A DNA stretch of 64,000 nt. Origin: Acinetobacter calcoaceticus. Its GTDB lineage: Bacteria; Pseudomonadota; Gammaproteobacteria; Pseudomonadales; Moraxellaceae. The position numbers and the translations under genes were made by a program. Position 1 is the first letter of the stretch. Every line of letters starts with the position of its first letter. Positions 35,741 through 45,225 of this stretch are shown here, in pieces. A model generated the notes under the pieces. That model saw only the letters and a program-made list of their open reading frames with translations. It searched no databases and was not told the origin of the DNA. Location of the stretch: contig NZ_LS999521.1 in assembly GCF_900520355.1 (NCBI RefSeq), positions 3,534,001 through 3,598,000 on the forward strand. Reading direction: 5' to 3'.

Positions 35741-37225
35741 CTAGTTAAACCATGATTCGCGAGCTTTCATGATCAATTGACCTGCTTTTTCATGATCAAG
35801 ACCTTCAATATCAGAGATATCATCAGTAGCCTGATCTGCCAAATCGTCGACAGTAATAATACCGCGCGCGGCAAGCGAGTAAGCGATCTCAGAAGTCATG
35901 CCTTCCATAGTTAGAAGGTCTGCGCTCGGTTCTTGAATATTTTCTTGCTGTTTCAAAGCATCAGTAAGTGCTGCTTCTTTTGCACGACTTTGCAATAACT
36001 CAACCAATTCAGCATCAAGCTCAATTTCGTCAAAAGTTTCAGCTGGAACATAAGCAATCTCTTCTAAAGAGGTAAAGCCCATTTCCACCAATGCCATTGC
36101 TAAATCTTCTTCAATATCGAGACGTGATACAAACATGTCAAGATATTGCTGAGCTTCATTTTGCTGACGAGCACGATACTCTTCTTCAAGCATCATGTCG
36201 AGTTTGTAGCCAGTTAAATCAGAAGCCAAGCGAACGTTCTGGCCTTGTGAGCCAATCGCACGAGCCAATTGATCGCTGGTTGCAAAAATAATATCGGCAC
36301 TTCTTGCATCTTCATCAAGCACGATGCCTGAAACATCAGCTGGTTCTAATGCACTTGCAATGTACTGAGCTGGATCATCAGACCAGACCACTACATCAAT
36401 ACGTTCACCGTTTAACTCTTGTTGTACTGCTTGAATACGCGTACCACGCATACCAATACATGCACCGACAGGGTCAATACGATGGTCATTTGTTTTCACT
36501 GCAATTTTAGCACGAACGCCCGGTTGACGTGCCGCTGCTTTAATTTCAATAATTTCTTCAGAAATCTCAGGAATTTCTTTTTTCATTAAAGCAATTAACA
36601 TTTCAGGCTTAGCGCGTGATAACAACAACTGAGCGCCACGACCTTCACGGTTCACATTGTATAAAATAGCGTTCATACGTTGTTTAGGGCGAAGAATTTC
36701 TTTAGGAATCATTTCTTCGCGCGCAAGATAAGCTTCTGCGTTGTCGCCTAAATCGATAATAAAGCCATCTTTGGTTTGTTTTTTCACTTCACCGTAAATC
36801 AACTCACCAACTTTAGACTCATATGCATCAGCAACTAAAGCACGCTCAGCTTCACGAATTTTTTGTACAATAACTTGTTTTGCAATTTGTGCAGCGATAC
36901 GACCAAACTCAATAGATTCTACTTCGAGTTCACGTACATCACCAATTGACCATTTAGATGGGTCAAGGTCAGAAATCGCATCTTGGCAAGCTGGCATTTC
37001 ATGATCTTCATCTGCCACAACAGTCCATTGACGGAACGTACTGTAATCACCAGTTTTACGATCAATTTCTACACGAAGCTGAGCTTCTTCAGCATGCGTA
37101 CCTTCGTAAAATCTTTTCTTCGTTGCAGCAACTAGAGCTTGTTCTAAAGCCTCGAAGATCGCTTCCCGACTAACACCTTTTTCATTACTAACCGTTTCAA
37201 CAACGGTAAGAATTTCGCGGCCCAT
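35741..37225 (-). CDS. nusA: Transcription termination/antitermination factor NusA
   Basis: RNA polymerase-associated factor controlling pausing, termination and antitermination. The 494 residues have an N-terminal polymerase-binding domain (about 1-125). An S1 domain (about 135-200) and two KH domains follow, with GACIGMRGTRIQAVQQELNGERIDVV in KH1 and AIGSQGQNVRLASDLTGYKLD in KH2. Two C-terminal acidic repeats end the protein (about 365-490). That is the gamma-proteobacterial full-length form. The gene lies between rimP (37 bp gap) and infB. Confidence 0.97.
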   Translation of the reverse strand: MGREILTVVETVSNEKGVSREAIFEALEQALVAATKKRFYEGTHAEEAQLRVEIDRKTGDYSTFRQWTVVADEDHEMPACQDAISDLDPSKWSIGDVRELEVESIEFGRIAAQIAKQVIVQKIREAERALVADAYESKVGELIYGEVKKQTKDGFIIDLGDNAEAYLAREEMIPKEILRPKQRMNAILYNVNREGRGAQLLLSRAKPEMLIALMKKEIPEISEEIIEIKAAARQPGVRAKIAVKTNDHRIDPVGACIGMRGTRIQAVQQELNGERIDVVVWSDDPAQYIASALEPADVSGIVLDEDARSADIIFATSDQLARAIGSQGQNVRLASDLTGYKLDMMLEEEYRARQQNEAQQYLDMFVSRLDIEEDLAMALVEMGFTSLEEIAYVPAETFDEIELDAELVELLQSRAKEAALTDALKQQENIQEPSADLLTMEGMTSEIAYSLAARGIITVDDLADQATDDISDIEGLDHEKAGQLIMKARESWFN

Positions 37226-37262
37226 AAGTCACCTACCGATTTCTTATAAAATTTAAATAAAT

Positions 37263-37787
37263 TTAATCTTGATAGATCAAGTTTGCCTTATCGATATTGT
37301 TGCTGTCGATCTCAAGCACGTGCTGCCCATCAACTTCAACCTGAATTTCTTCATTTTCAAGGTCTACTGAGATAAGTTTTGCTTGAAATTTACGACGGTT
37401 TTCTACTGCGGCAATCAAACGCAAAGCAATTTGTTGTCCAATGTAGCCTTGTAACTGTTCTAGTTGAAAAAATGGACGATCCCAACCCGGTGAAGAAACT
37501 TCTAATGAATACTCACCTGAAATTGGATCATGAACATCCAGCATTGCGCCAACTTGTTGTGTTACACGCACACAATCTTGTACACCAATACCACGGCCTT
37601 GTTCTACTTCGCCATCTTCATCAAGTACAGGCTCAGCATCTTCACTTACCGCTTTGTCGATATAAATACGCAATAATGAACGTTTGCCTTGTGGGAGAAA
37701 CTCGATTCCCCAAAGGTCGACACCACATGCTTGTACTGCAGGAACAATTAAGTCATGCAATGCTTGGGATTTATTTGATAATTTCAT
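37263..37787 (-). CDS. rimP: Ribosome maturation factor RimP
   Basis: 30S assembly factor that binds S12 in early maturation. The 174 residues include the N-terminal alpha/beta domain with the SPGWDRPFF signature (about 99-107) and a C-terminal SH3-like barrel. An acidic insert, [16 protein letters not shown] (about 50-65), lengthens the N-terminal domain compared with enterobacterial RimP. First protein gene of rimP-nusA-infB-rbfA, 120-220 bp beyond the tRNA terminators. Confidence 0.95.
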   Translation of the reverse strand: MKLSNKSQALHDLIVPAVQACGVDLWGIEFLPQGKRSLLRIYIDKAVSEDAEPVLDEDGEVEQGRGIGVQDCVRVTQQVGAMLDVHDPISGEYSLEVSSPGWDRPFFQLEQLQGYIGQQIALRLIAAVENRRKFQAKLISVDLENEEIQVEVDGQHVLEIDSNNIDKANLIYQD

Positions 37788-37907
37788 TTACTCTCGTCAT
37801 TCTCGTGCGATTCAATCGGTTGTTTTAACCGACACAGACCTACTATAGTGAAGCATGACTATTTGACCAATTGATGTCGAAACTACACGATAGCGATACG
37901 ATAACCA

Positions 37908-37930
37908 ATAAAAAAGGGCGTTAATCGCCC
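37908..37930 (-). terminator. Second terminator after the initiator tRNA genes
   Basis: On the minus strand GGGCG (37926-37930), a 5-nt ATTAA loop, CGCCC (37916-37920), then a run of six to seven T. It lies after another terminator-like hairpin at 37964-37988, so the tRNA transcript is ended by two in tandem before rimP. Confidence 0.8.
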
Positions 37931-37935
37931 CTGTC

Positions 37936-37965
37936 TTGCACAGAAAACAATAGTCCACTGTGCAA
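37936..37965. repeat. Inverted repeat between two terminators
   Basis: TTGCACAG (37936-37943) and CTGTGCAA (37958-37965) form a perfect 8-bp dyad with a 14-base spacer. It lies between the two tRNA terminators and upstream of rimP. It could be part of the rimP leader or a regulator site. No function is assigned. Confidence 0.5.
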
Positions 37966-37988
37966 AAAGGCCCACTTGTTTGTGAGCC
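37964..37988 (-). terminator. First terminator after the initiator tRNA genes
   Basis: On the minus strand GGCTCAC (37982-37988), a 6-nt loop, GTGGGCC (37969-37975), then five T. The 7-bp stem contains one U-G pair. It begins 15 bases after the tRNA 3' end. Confidence 0.75.
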
Positions 37989-38002
37989 TCTTTTAAGAAA
38001 CT

Positions 38003-38079
<77 letters not shown>

Positions 38080-38168
38080 TCAACGTGCAAAAATTATATA
38101 CAAATATCAAATAAAGTCAATGTAAACTTACTAGATATTTGTCTGATTAAGTTGCACCTTAATCAAAT

Positions 38169-38245
<77 letters not shown>

Positions 38246-38285
38246 ACAAAAACAAACCACACGCATCAACTTTCTGGTTAAAAGC

Positions 38286-38370
38286 TGGTGCGGAAGGGGG
38301 GACTTGAACCCCCACGCCCGAAGGCACTACCACCTCAAGGTAGCGTGTCTACCAATTCCACCACCACCGC
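38286..38370 (-). tRNA. tRNA-Leu (GAG)
   Basis: 85-nt class II tRNA with a long variable arm (TGCCTTCGGGCG) and an encoded CCA. The anticodon loop TTGAGGT gives anticodon GAG, reading CUC/CUU. The 5' part (GGTGGTGGAATTGGTAGACACGCTACC) closely follows enterobacterial leuU. The acceptor stem as I read it has one T5/T68 mismatch and one G-T pair. It follows secG directly, matching the secG-leuU order of E. coli. Confidence 0.96.
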
Positions 38371-38426
38371 AGCTTGTGGGACGCATTCTAGTGCTTCCCA
38401 CCACAAAAGGAAAGCCTTATTTCGAA

Positions 38427-38756
38427 TTATTGACTCGTTTTTGGTGCAGTTGGCGAAGTTTCAGGCAATGTGCTTGGTGTTGGTGCAGTAGTTTGTACGG
38501 TTTTTAGACTATAAGCCTCTGTAGTTTGCTTTTTCGCAAAAACAGCTAGGGTTAAACTAGTCACAAAAAACAAGGCCGTTAAGACAGCAGTAAGGCGAGT
38601 AAGGAAGTTAGCTGAACCCGATGCGCCAAATACAGTGGCTGCTCCGCCGCCGCCAAAAGAGGCACCCGCATCCGCACCTTTACCGTGTTGCACTAGAATC
38701 AAGCCAATCATCAGTACCGCTAAAATAATATGTACGATCAGTACAAAAGAGTGCAT
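38427..38756 (-). CDS. secG: Preprotein translocase subunit SecG
   Basis: Small subunit of the SecYEG inner-membrane translocation channel. The 109 residues have two transmembrane helices (about 3-23 and 53-72) joined by the family loop VQHGKGADAGASFGGG (about 23-38). The C-terminal tail is Thr/Pro/Ser-rich and disordered-looking. It follows tpiA by 12 bp on the minus strand and precedes the tRNA cluster. Confidence 0.96.
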   Translation of the reverse strand: MHSFVLIVHIILAVLMIGLILVQHGKGADAGASFGGGGAATVFGASGSANFLTRLTAVLTALFFVTSLTLAVFAKKQTTEAYSLKTVQTTAPTPSTLPETSPTAPKTSQ

Positions 38757-38768
38757 ACCCTATCCTCG

Positions 38769-39572
38769 TTATTTACATTGTGCAAAGGCTTGTACGATTT
38801 GGTAAAAAGATGCTGCATTTAACGATGCACCTCCAACCAAAGCGCCATTAATATCTGGACATGCTGCCAACTCGACTGCATTTTCAGCTTTTACACTACC
38901 GCCATATAAAATAGCAATGTCTGGACCCGCAGAGGTAATCTGACTTAAACCTTCACGGATTTTAGCATGCATAGCCTGCGCATCTTGTGGTGAAGCAGTT
39001 TTACCTGTACCAATTGCCCAGATTGGCTCATAAGCAATTACAATTTGCTTTTGCCATTGCTCTGCGGTCACTATAGGAGCTATATCACAGATTTGTTGCA
39101 ATACAACCTGCTCTGCCAAATCTTGTTCACGCTGTTCGAGACTTTCCCCCACACAATAAATGACAGTTAAGCCTGCATTTAAAGAGTTTTGGAGTTTTGC
39201 CTTCAAAATTTCAACGTTATCACCTAATAAATCACGGCGTTCAGAGTGACCCACCAATACAAAATTAATTTCGCTATCTTTTAATAATTCTGCACTGACT
39301 TCACCCGTATAGGCGCCTGTACCTGCTACACGCGATACATCTTGTGCAACTGTATATACTGTTCTTGCAGCATCTTGCAATTGTGTTTGTACCATTGCAA
39401 GTGCAATAGAAACTGGAGCAACCCCGACATGGCAGCTTTCATCTGCAATTTGGTTTTGTTGCAATAGTTGTTTAAATTCTTCTATAAGTTGTTTGGCATT
39501 GGCACGCATTGGGTTCATTTTCCAGTTGCCAACTACCCAAGGCGTAATCGTCGAACCCGACATACGGCTCAC
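38769..39572 (-). CDS. tpiA: Triosephosphate isomerase
   Basis: Interconverts dihydroxyacetone phosphate and glyceraldehyde 3-phosphate. It is a TIM-barrel enzyme of 267 residues, with the substrate-binding GNWKMN near residue 16-21. The catalytic His is in VLVGHSERR (about 103-111). The catalytic Glu is in [15 protein letters not shown] (about 179-193), and the phosphate-binding YGGSVK lies near 225. Starts at ATG 39572; an ATG four codons in is also possible. Co-transcribed with secG. Confidence 0.97.
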   Translation of the reverse strand: MSRMSGSTITPWVVGNWKMNPMRANAKQLIEEFKQLLQQNQIADESCHVGVAPVSIALAMVQTQLQDAARTVYTVAQDVSRVAGTGAYTGEVSAELLKDSEINFVLVGHSERRDLLGDNVEILKAKLQNSLNAGLTVIYCVGESLEQREQDLAEQVVLQQICDIAPIVTAEQWQKQIVIAYEPIWAIGTGKTASPQDAQAMHAKIREGLSQITSAGPDIAILYGGSVKAENAVELAACPDINGALVGGASLNAASFYQIVQAFAQCK

Positions 39573-39854
39573 CTTTCATCAAAAATGCAGCACATTCTAC
39601 ACGCATTTCCACAAATTTCAGATACTTTTCTTTAACAGGATTGCTCATATCTTTTCTACTATTTGAAAACAGTAATAAAAGTTTATTGAGCCTAAAGCCT
39701 TAGCTTTTAAAAATTAATGAATAAAAACTACGACTGGTTCAAGTTTTAACAATCGGATCAAGACGAGAGCATCATTTTCTCAGGTAGTAATTTTAGATAA
39801 CAAAAGTATAATTTTTTATATACCAATTATAAACATATGAGCACAGGTAGGCAG

Positions 39855-41567
39855 ATGTCAGTCATACATACATCTCCAAAATTTTCGGGGTTTTTTCGAC
39901 GATTAGTCGAAGAAAAACATGTGTCGGCAGCGACCATGCAAACAGCATTAGATGCAGCAAAAAGAGCTAAACGGGATGCGGTTGCGTACCTGATTGAAGA
40001 GGTTCATCTCTCCCCTTCTTTATTAGCTGAAACAATTTCTATTGAATTTGCTGAACCATATTTTGATCTGGATGTTTACGATACCAGCCAGATTCCTAAA
40101 GATTTGGTCGACCAGAAACTGATTTTAAAACATCGGGTCTTGCCTCTCGTACAAAGAGGACAGATTTTATATGTTGCAACCAGTAACCCAAGCAATATTG
40201 AAGCGATTGATGCTATCCGCTTCAACAGCAAGCTTATGGTTGAAGCGGTTATTGTTGAACACCATAAACTTGAGAAAATTCTGGCACAGCAATTTACGGA
40301 AGAAAGCAGTTTCGAGTTTAATGATGAAGAGTTCGATCTTGATGTAGATCTTGATACTTCAACCACCCCTGAAGAAGATGATGACACTCCTCAGGGCGAT
40401 GAAGCACCTATTGTTAAATATGTTAACAAGTTATTAATAGATGCGATTCGTATGGGGGCTTCAGACTTGCATTTCGAACCGTATGAGAAATCGTATCGCG
40501 TCCGTTATCGGGTCGATGGAGTCTTACGCCAGATTGCAAATCCACCTTTGCAACTCGCCACTCGGTTGGCTTCACGTTTAAAAGTTATGTCTCAAATGGA
40601 CATTTCCGAAAAGCGTGTTCCTCAAGATGGTCGTATCAAGCTCAAGCTATCGAAAACTAAAGCAATTGATTTTCGTGTGAACTCTCTTCCGACCTTATTT
40701 GGTGAAAAGCTAGTTCTACGTATTCTTGATCCATCGAGTGCCATGCTGGGAATTGATGCTCTAGGATATGAAGAAGAGCAAAAAGCGCTCTTTATGGAAG
40801 CATTAGATAAACCACAAGGTATGCTCTTAATTACTGGTCCTACAGGTTCTGGTAAAACAGTATCTTTATATACGGGCCTCAACATTTTAAATACTGAAAG
40901 TTCTAATATTTCTACTGCTGAAGATCCAGTGGAAATTAACCTTGAAGGGATTAATCAGGTTAACGTGAATCCTAAGGTAGGTCTTACTTTTTCGGCTGCG
41001 CTTAAATCATTTTTACGTCAGGACCCTGACATTATTATGGTCGGTGAGATTCGTGATTTAGAAACAGCTGAAATCGCGATTAAGGCTGCTCAGACAGGTC
41101 ACATGGTGATGTCCACACTACATACCAACAGTGCCCCTGAAACACTTACTCGTCTACGCAATATGGGAGTTCCATCTTTCAATATTGCGACATCGGTCAA
41201 TTTGGTTATTGCTCAACGTTTGGCACGTCGATTATGCCCTCAATGTAAGGTACCTACTGACATTCCCAACCAAAGCCTATTAGAAATGGGTTTTACCGAA
41301 CAAGATCTAACACATCCCGATTTTCAAGTTTTTCAACCGGTCGGTTGTCCTGAGTGTCGTGAGGGCTACAAAGGTCGAGTAGGTATTTATGAAGTAATGA
41401 AAGTCACACCTGAGATTTCCAAGATTATTATGGAAGATGGCAATGCTTTAGAAATCGCTGCTGCTTCTGAAAAATTGGGGTTTAGTAATCTACGTTGCTC
41501 AGGTTTAAAGAAAGTCATGCAAGGTGTTACTTCGTTACAAGAAGTCAACCGCGTGACCAGTGAATAA
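39855..41567 (+). CDS. pilB: Type IV pilus assembly ATPase PilB
   Basis: Hexameric cytoplasmic motor ATPase driving pilus extension, needed for twitching and natural transformation. I chose the ATG at 39855 (MSVIHTSPKF, 570 residues), which has an AGGTAGG stretch upstream, over the ATG six codons earlier. An N-terminal MshEN-like domain (about 20-150) is followed by the ATPase core. Walker A is GPTGSGKT at 328-335, with Asp box EDPVEINLEG, Walker B DIIMVGEIRDLETAE and the His box. Two CxxC pairs (LCPQCK, GCPECR) form the zinc site. First gene of pilB-pilC-pilD-coaE. Confidence 0.96.
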   Translation: MSVIHTSPKFSGFFRRLVEEKHVSAATMQTALDAAKRAKRDAVAYLIEEVHLSPSLLAETISIEFAEPYFDLDVYDTSQIPKDLVDQKLILKHRVLPLVQRGQILYVATSNPSNIEAIDAIRFNSKLMVEAVIVEHHKLEKILAQQFTEESSFEFNDEEFDLDVDLDTSTTPEEDDDTPQGDEAPIVKYVNKLLIDAIRMGASDLHFEPYEKSYRVRYRVDGVLRQIANPPLQLATRLASRLKVMSQMDISEKRVPQDGRIKLKLSKTKAIDFRVNSLPTLFGEKLVLRILDPSSAMLGIDALGYEEEQKALFMEALDKPQGMLLITGPTGSGKTVSLYTGLNILNTESSNISTAEDPVEINLEGINQVNVNPKVGLTFSAALKSFLRQDPDIIMVGEIRDLETAEIAIKAAQTGHMVMSTLHTNSAPETLTRLRNMGVPSFNIATSVNLVIAQRLARRLCPQCKVPTDIPNQSLLEMGFTEQDLTHPDFQVFQPVGCPECREGYKGRVGIYEVMKVTPEISKIIMEDGNALEIAAASEKLGFSNLRCSGLKKVMQGVTSLQEVNRVTSE

Positions 41568-41594
41568 AAGACAATTTAAAATAAGGATAATGTC

Positions 41595-42821
41595 ATGACT
41601 GTCAAAAAGGCACAATTGATGCCGACTTTTGCTTATGAAGGGGTTGACCGTAAGGGCGTAAAAATTAAGGGAGAACTTCCGGCTAAAAATATGGCTTTAG
41701 CCAAAGTCACCCTACGCAAACAAGGGGTAACTGTCCGTAATATTCGGGAAAAGCGTAAAAATATTCTTGAGGGTCTATTCAAGAAAAAAGTATCAACGCT
41801 TGATATCACTATTTTTACCCGACAACTTGCAACTATGATGAAAGCTGGTGTGCCACTGGTACAAGGCTTTGAAATTGTAGCGGAAGGTTTAGAAAACCCG
41901 GCGATGCGCGAGGTGGTACTTGGTATTAAAGGCGAAGTTGAAGGAGGTAGTACTTTTGCCTCAGCTTTAAGAAAGTATCCCCAGCACTTCGACAAATTGT
42001 TTTGCTCTCTTGTAGAGTCCGGCGAACAGTCTGGTGCGCTTGAAACCATGCTGGACCGTGTGGCAATTTACAAAGAAAAAAGTGAATTGCTTAAGCAGAA
42101 AATCAAAAAAGCCATGAAATACCCTGCAACGGTTGTTGTGGTAGCAGTGATCGTTACTATTATTTTGATGGTTAAAGTTGTTCCCGTCTTTCAAGACCTG
42201 TTTTCTTCCTTTGGCGCAGATTTGCCTGCTTTTACACAAATGGTTGTCAATATGTCGAAATGGATGCAGGAATACTGGTTCATTATGATTATTGTGATTG
42301 GTGCAATTATTGCTGCTTTTATGGAAGCTAAAAAGCGCAGTAAAAAATTCCGTAATGGTTTAGACAAACTCACGCTTAAGTTGCCTATCTTTGGTGATCT
42401 TGTTTACAAGGCGATTATTGCCCGCTACAGCCGTACTTTAGCCACCACTTTTGCAGCAGGTGTTCCGCTCATTGATGCACTTGAATCAACAGCAGGTGCA
42501 ACCAATAATGTTATTTATGAACAAGCTGTAATGAAAATTCGTGAAGATGTTGCAACAGGTCAACAACTCCAATTTGCGATGCGCGTTTCAAATCGTTTTC
42601 CATCTATGGCTATACAAATGGTCGCAATTGGTGAAGAATCTGGTGCACTAGACAGCATGCTCGATAAAGTGGCTACCTACTATGAAAATGAAGTTGATAA
42701 TGCCGTTGATGGCTTAACTTCAATGATGGAACCTTTAATTATGGCAATTTTAGGGGTACTGGTAGGCGGTCTGGTTATTGCTATGTATCTTCCAATTTTC
42801 CAAATGGGCTCAGTTGTATAA
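41595..42821 (+). CDS. pilC: Type IV pilus inner-membrane platform protein PilC
   Basis: Polytopic platform protein coupling the PilB and PilT motors to pilin assembly. The 408 residues have two repeated GspF-type cytoplasmic domains (about 75-195 and 280-400). Transmembrane helices lie near 180-205, 220-250 and 380-403. The conserved FTRQLATMMKAGVPLVQ stretch is near 75-91. The stop overlaps the pilD ATG (TAATG), indicating coupling. Confidence 0.96.
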   Translation: MTVKKAQLMPTFAYEGVDRKGVKIKGELPAKNMALAKVTLRKQGVTVRNIREKRKNILEGLFKKKVSTLDITIFTRQLATMMKAGVPLVQGFEIVAEGLENPAMREVVLGIKGEVEGGSTFASALRKYPQHFDKLFCSLVESGEQSGALETMLDRVAIYKEKSELLKQKIKKAMKYPATVVVVAVIVTIILMVKVVPVFQDLFSSFGADLPAFTQMVVNMSKWMQEYWFIMIIVIGAIIAAFMEAKKRSKKFRNGLDKLTLKLPIFGDLVYKAIIARYSRTLATTFAAGVPLIDALESTAGATNNVIYEQAVMKIREDVATGQQLQFAMRVSNRFPSMAIQMVAIGEESGALDSMLDKVATYYENEVDNAVDGLTSMMEPLIMAILGVLVGGLVIAMYLPIFQMGSVV

Positions 42822-43681
42822 TGCAAGAAATGATTGCTTATTTTATTCAAAACTTAACTGCACTTTATATTGCAGTTGCACTATTGAGCCTGTGTATTGG
42901 TAGCTTTTTGAATGTGGTGATTTATCGCACTCCAAAAATGATGGAACAAGATTGGCAGCAAGAATGTCAAATGTTACTCGATCCTGAACAGCCCATTATT
43001 GACCATGAAAAACTGACATTAAGTAAGCCTGCTTCCTCATGCCCAGAGTGTCATCAAACCATCCGTTGGTATCAAAATATTCCTGTCATAAGTTGGTTGG
43101 TTTTAAAAGGTAAATGTGGGCATTGTGAGCATGCAATTAGCATGCGCTACCCAGCCATCGAACTATTAACAATGGCATGTTCACTGGTTGTGGTCATGGT
43201 GTTTGGCCCAACCATACAAATGCTTTTTGGACTAGTACTGACTTGGGTCCTGATTGCTCTAACATTTATTGATTTTGATACTCAGCTGCTACCCGACCGT
43301 TTTACCCTGCCTTTAGCAGCACTTGGTTTAGGCATTAATACCTTTAGCATTTACACCACACCCACTTTAGCCATTTGGGGTTACTTAATTGGTTTTTTAT
43401 GCCTATGGATTGTGTATTACCTATTTAAAGTAATCACAGGTAAAGAAGGCATGGGCTACGGCGACTTTAAGTTGCTTGCGGCATTAGGTGCATGGATGGG
43501 GCCATTGATGCTGCCATTAATTGTGCTATTGTCATCTTTATTGGGTGCAATTATTGGCATCATTTTACTAAAATTACGCAATGACAATCAGCCCTTTGCC
43601 TTTGGGCCGTATATTGCCATTGCAGGCTGGGTTGCCTTTTTATGGGGTGACCAGATTATGAAAATCTATTTGGGAGGTTAA
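42821..43681 (+). CDS. pilD: Prepilin leader peptidase / N-methyltransferase PilD
   Basis: Bifunctional membrane aspartic protease that cleaves prepilin leaders and methylates the new N-terminus. It serves type IV pili and type II secretion. The 286 residues include two CxxC pairs (CPECHQ and CGHCEH, about 68-108) of the N-terminal zinc/methylase region. The catalytic Asp motifs are FIDFDTQLLPD (about 148-158) and the GYGDFK GxGD motif (about 208-213). Overlaps pilC by one base and is followed 1 bp later by coaE. Confidence 0.96.
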   Translation: MQEMIAYFIQNLTALYIAVALLSLCIGSFLNVVIYRTPKMMEQDWQQECQMLLDPEQPIIDHEKLTLSKPASSCPECHQTIRWYQNIPVISWLVLKGKCGHCEHAISMRYPAIELLTMACSLVVVMVFGPTIQMLFGLVLTWVLIALTFIDFDTQLLPDRFTLPLAALGLGINTFSIYTTPTLAIWGYLIGFLCLWIVYYLFKVITGKEGMGYGDFKLLAALGAWMGPLMLPLIVLLSSLLGAIIGIILLKLRNDNQPFAFGPYIAIAGWVAFLWGDQIMKIYLGG

Positions 43682-43682
43682 G

Positions 43683-44279
43683 ATGGCTTTTATTCTGGGA
43701 GTCACGGGTGGAATTGGTAGCGGAAAATCTGCTGCAACACAATGGTTTGAATCCCAAGGAATACAAGTTGTCGATGCCGACATTGTTGCTCGCGAAGTGG
43801 TTGAAAAAGGCCAACCTGCCCTCCAAAAAATTCAACAAACTTTTGGAGACTGGGTACTTCAACCAGACGGGAGTTTAGACCGCCGCGCCCTACGCGAGTA
43901 TATTTTTCAAAATCCGCAAGCGCGCCACACACTTGAGCAAATTACTCATCCTGCAATCCGCCAATCTATTATTCAACAATTACAAAATCCGCGTAGCGCT
44001 TATGTGATTTTAGTTTCACCTTTGCTTTTTGAAACCAACCAGCATGAACTGGTTAATCACACGTTATTAGTTGATGCGAGTGAAAAAACTCAAATTCAGC
44101 GTGCAAGCCAACGCGATGGACAAAACCAAGAACAAATCCAGAAAATTATTGCGGCGCAAATGCCACGTGAGCGAAAACGCGAACTTGCCAATGACATTGT
44201 GTTTAATGACGGATTACTCGAACATTTACATCAACAATTAGAGCCTTTACATCAAAGTTATTTGAAACGTACAGACTAA
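43683..44279 (+). CDS. coaE: Dephospho-CoA kinase
   Basis: Last enzyme of coenzyme A synthesis (dephospho-CoA + ATP). The 198 residues carry P-loop GGIGSGKS (about 10-17), the VDADIVAREVVEKG segment near 31-44 and an ILVSPLLFE motif. Immediately follows pilD, as in Pseudomonas. Its stop overlaps the stop region of the convergent EamA gene by 4 bp. Confidence 0.95.
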   Translation: MAFILGVTGGIGSGKSAATQWFESQGIQVVDADIVAREVVEKGQPALQKIQQTFGDWVLQPDGSLDRRALREYIFQNPQARHTLEQITHPAIRQSIIQQLQNPRSAYVILVSPLLFETNQHELVNHTLLVDASEKTQIQRASQRDGQNQEQIQKIIAAQMPRERKRELANDIVFNDGLLEHLHQQLEPLHQSYLKRTD

Positions 44280-45190
44280 TCTGGCTCATTTTGCTGTTTA
44301 ATTTTTTGTGCCAAGCTATCTGGTCGAAACCATCGCCAAGGTTGTAAGGCACCCACTCCCATTCCAACCAAACCTACAACAATCGATGAACTCAGTGTCT
44401 CACCCAACAATGGCACAGCCAATATTGCTGCAATAAAAGGTGCCAAAGTGACGATACTTCCTGTTTTAAAAGCACCTAAACGCTGAATTGCAGCTACATA
44501 AGTCAAAGTTGCAATAATAACGACAAACACACCATGGAAAATGCCTTGTATAGCTAAATGAACAGGACTGACTTCCATAAAATGCTTAGGCAAAAATAAA
44601 ACATAGATGGGCAAATAAATAATTGCAGACCAAATCGCAACACTTGCCATTGAGTGCCATGCGGAAAGTTTCCACTGTTTAAGTAACACAGTGAAAATAC
44701 CCCACCAAATCGCACTAATAAAAAGGAGTAAATCACCTATTCCAAAAGCAGAAGCATTACCTTGCAGCATTAAAGTGCTCATAAGGGCCAAAGCAGCGAT
44801 CATGATTGCCAGACTAGCCCATGTATGCTTATCAAATGGCTGCCTAAATAAAATATATGCTGCGAACGCAGTACAAATTGGGATACAGCCATTTAGGAAA
44901 ATTGCAGCGTGCGCAGCGGGAGCATAGAGAAAAGCGGTATAGACGGTCAGACAATAAATGACCCCACCAATCAAGGCCAAAATAACCGCATGCTTACTCC
45001 ATAAAAAAGCGAGATCTTTTTTATAGATCAAAATAGGCATTAAAATTAAGAAGGCTATAGCGAAGCGCAGTGCGGCAATATCCCAAGCACTGATGTGCCA
45101 CTGTGCATTTAAACGGGCAAAAAGCGTAAACCCGCCCCAAATGCACATGGTCACCAATACAAAGAAATAACCTTGCTTACGGGGAGACAT
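44276..45190 (-). CDS. DMT-superfamily (EamA) transporter
   Basis: Predicted inner-membrane drug/metabolite transporter of 304 residues with about ten transmembrane helices in two EamA repeats (about 8-138 and 150-285). Substrate unknown; relatives export amino acids or other metabolites. The stop overlaps coaE by 4 bp tail to tail. The first repeat has WGGFTLFARLNA near the N-terminus; the second ends with GLVGMGVGALQPWRWF. It sits 35 bp downstream of rlmB on the same strand and may be co-transcribed with it. Confidence 0.85.
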   Translation of the reverse strand: MSPRKQGYFFVLVTMCIWGGFTLFARLNAQWHISAWDIAALRFAIAFLILMPILIYKKDLAFLWSKHAVILALIGGVIYCLTVYTAFLYAPAAHAAIFLNGCIPICTAFAAYILFRQPFDKHTWASLAIMIAALALMSTLMLQGNASAFGIGDLLLFISAIWWGIFTVLLKQWKLSAWHSMASVAIWSAIIYLPIYVLFLPKHFMEVSPVHLAIQGIFHGVFVVIIATLTYVAAIQRLGAFKTGSIVTLAPFIAAILAVPLLGETLSSSIVVGLVGMGVGALQPWRWFRPDSLAQKIKQQNEPD

Positions 45191-45225
45191 ATCAAGATGA
45201 CTTAAAAACTAGAAAGGCAGCTAAA

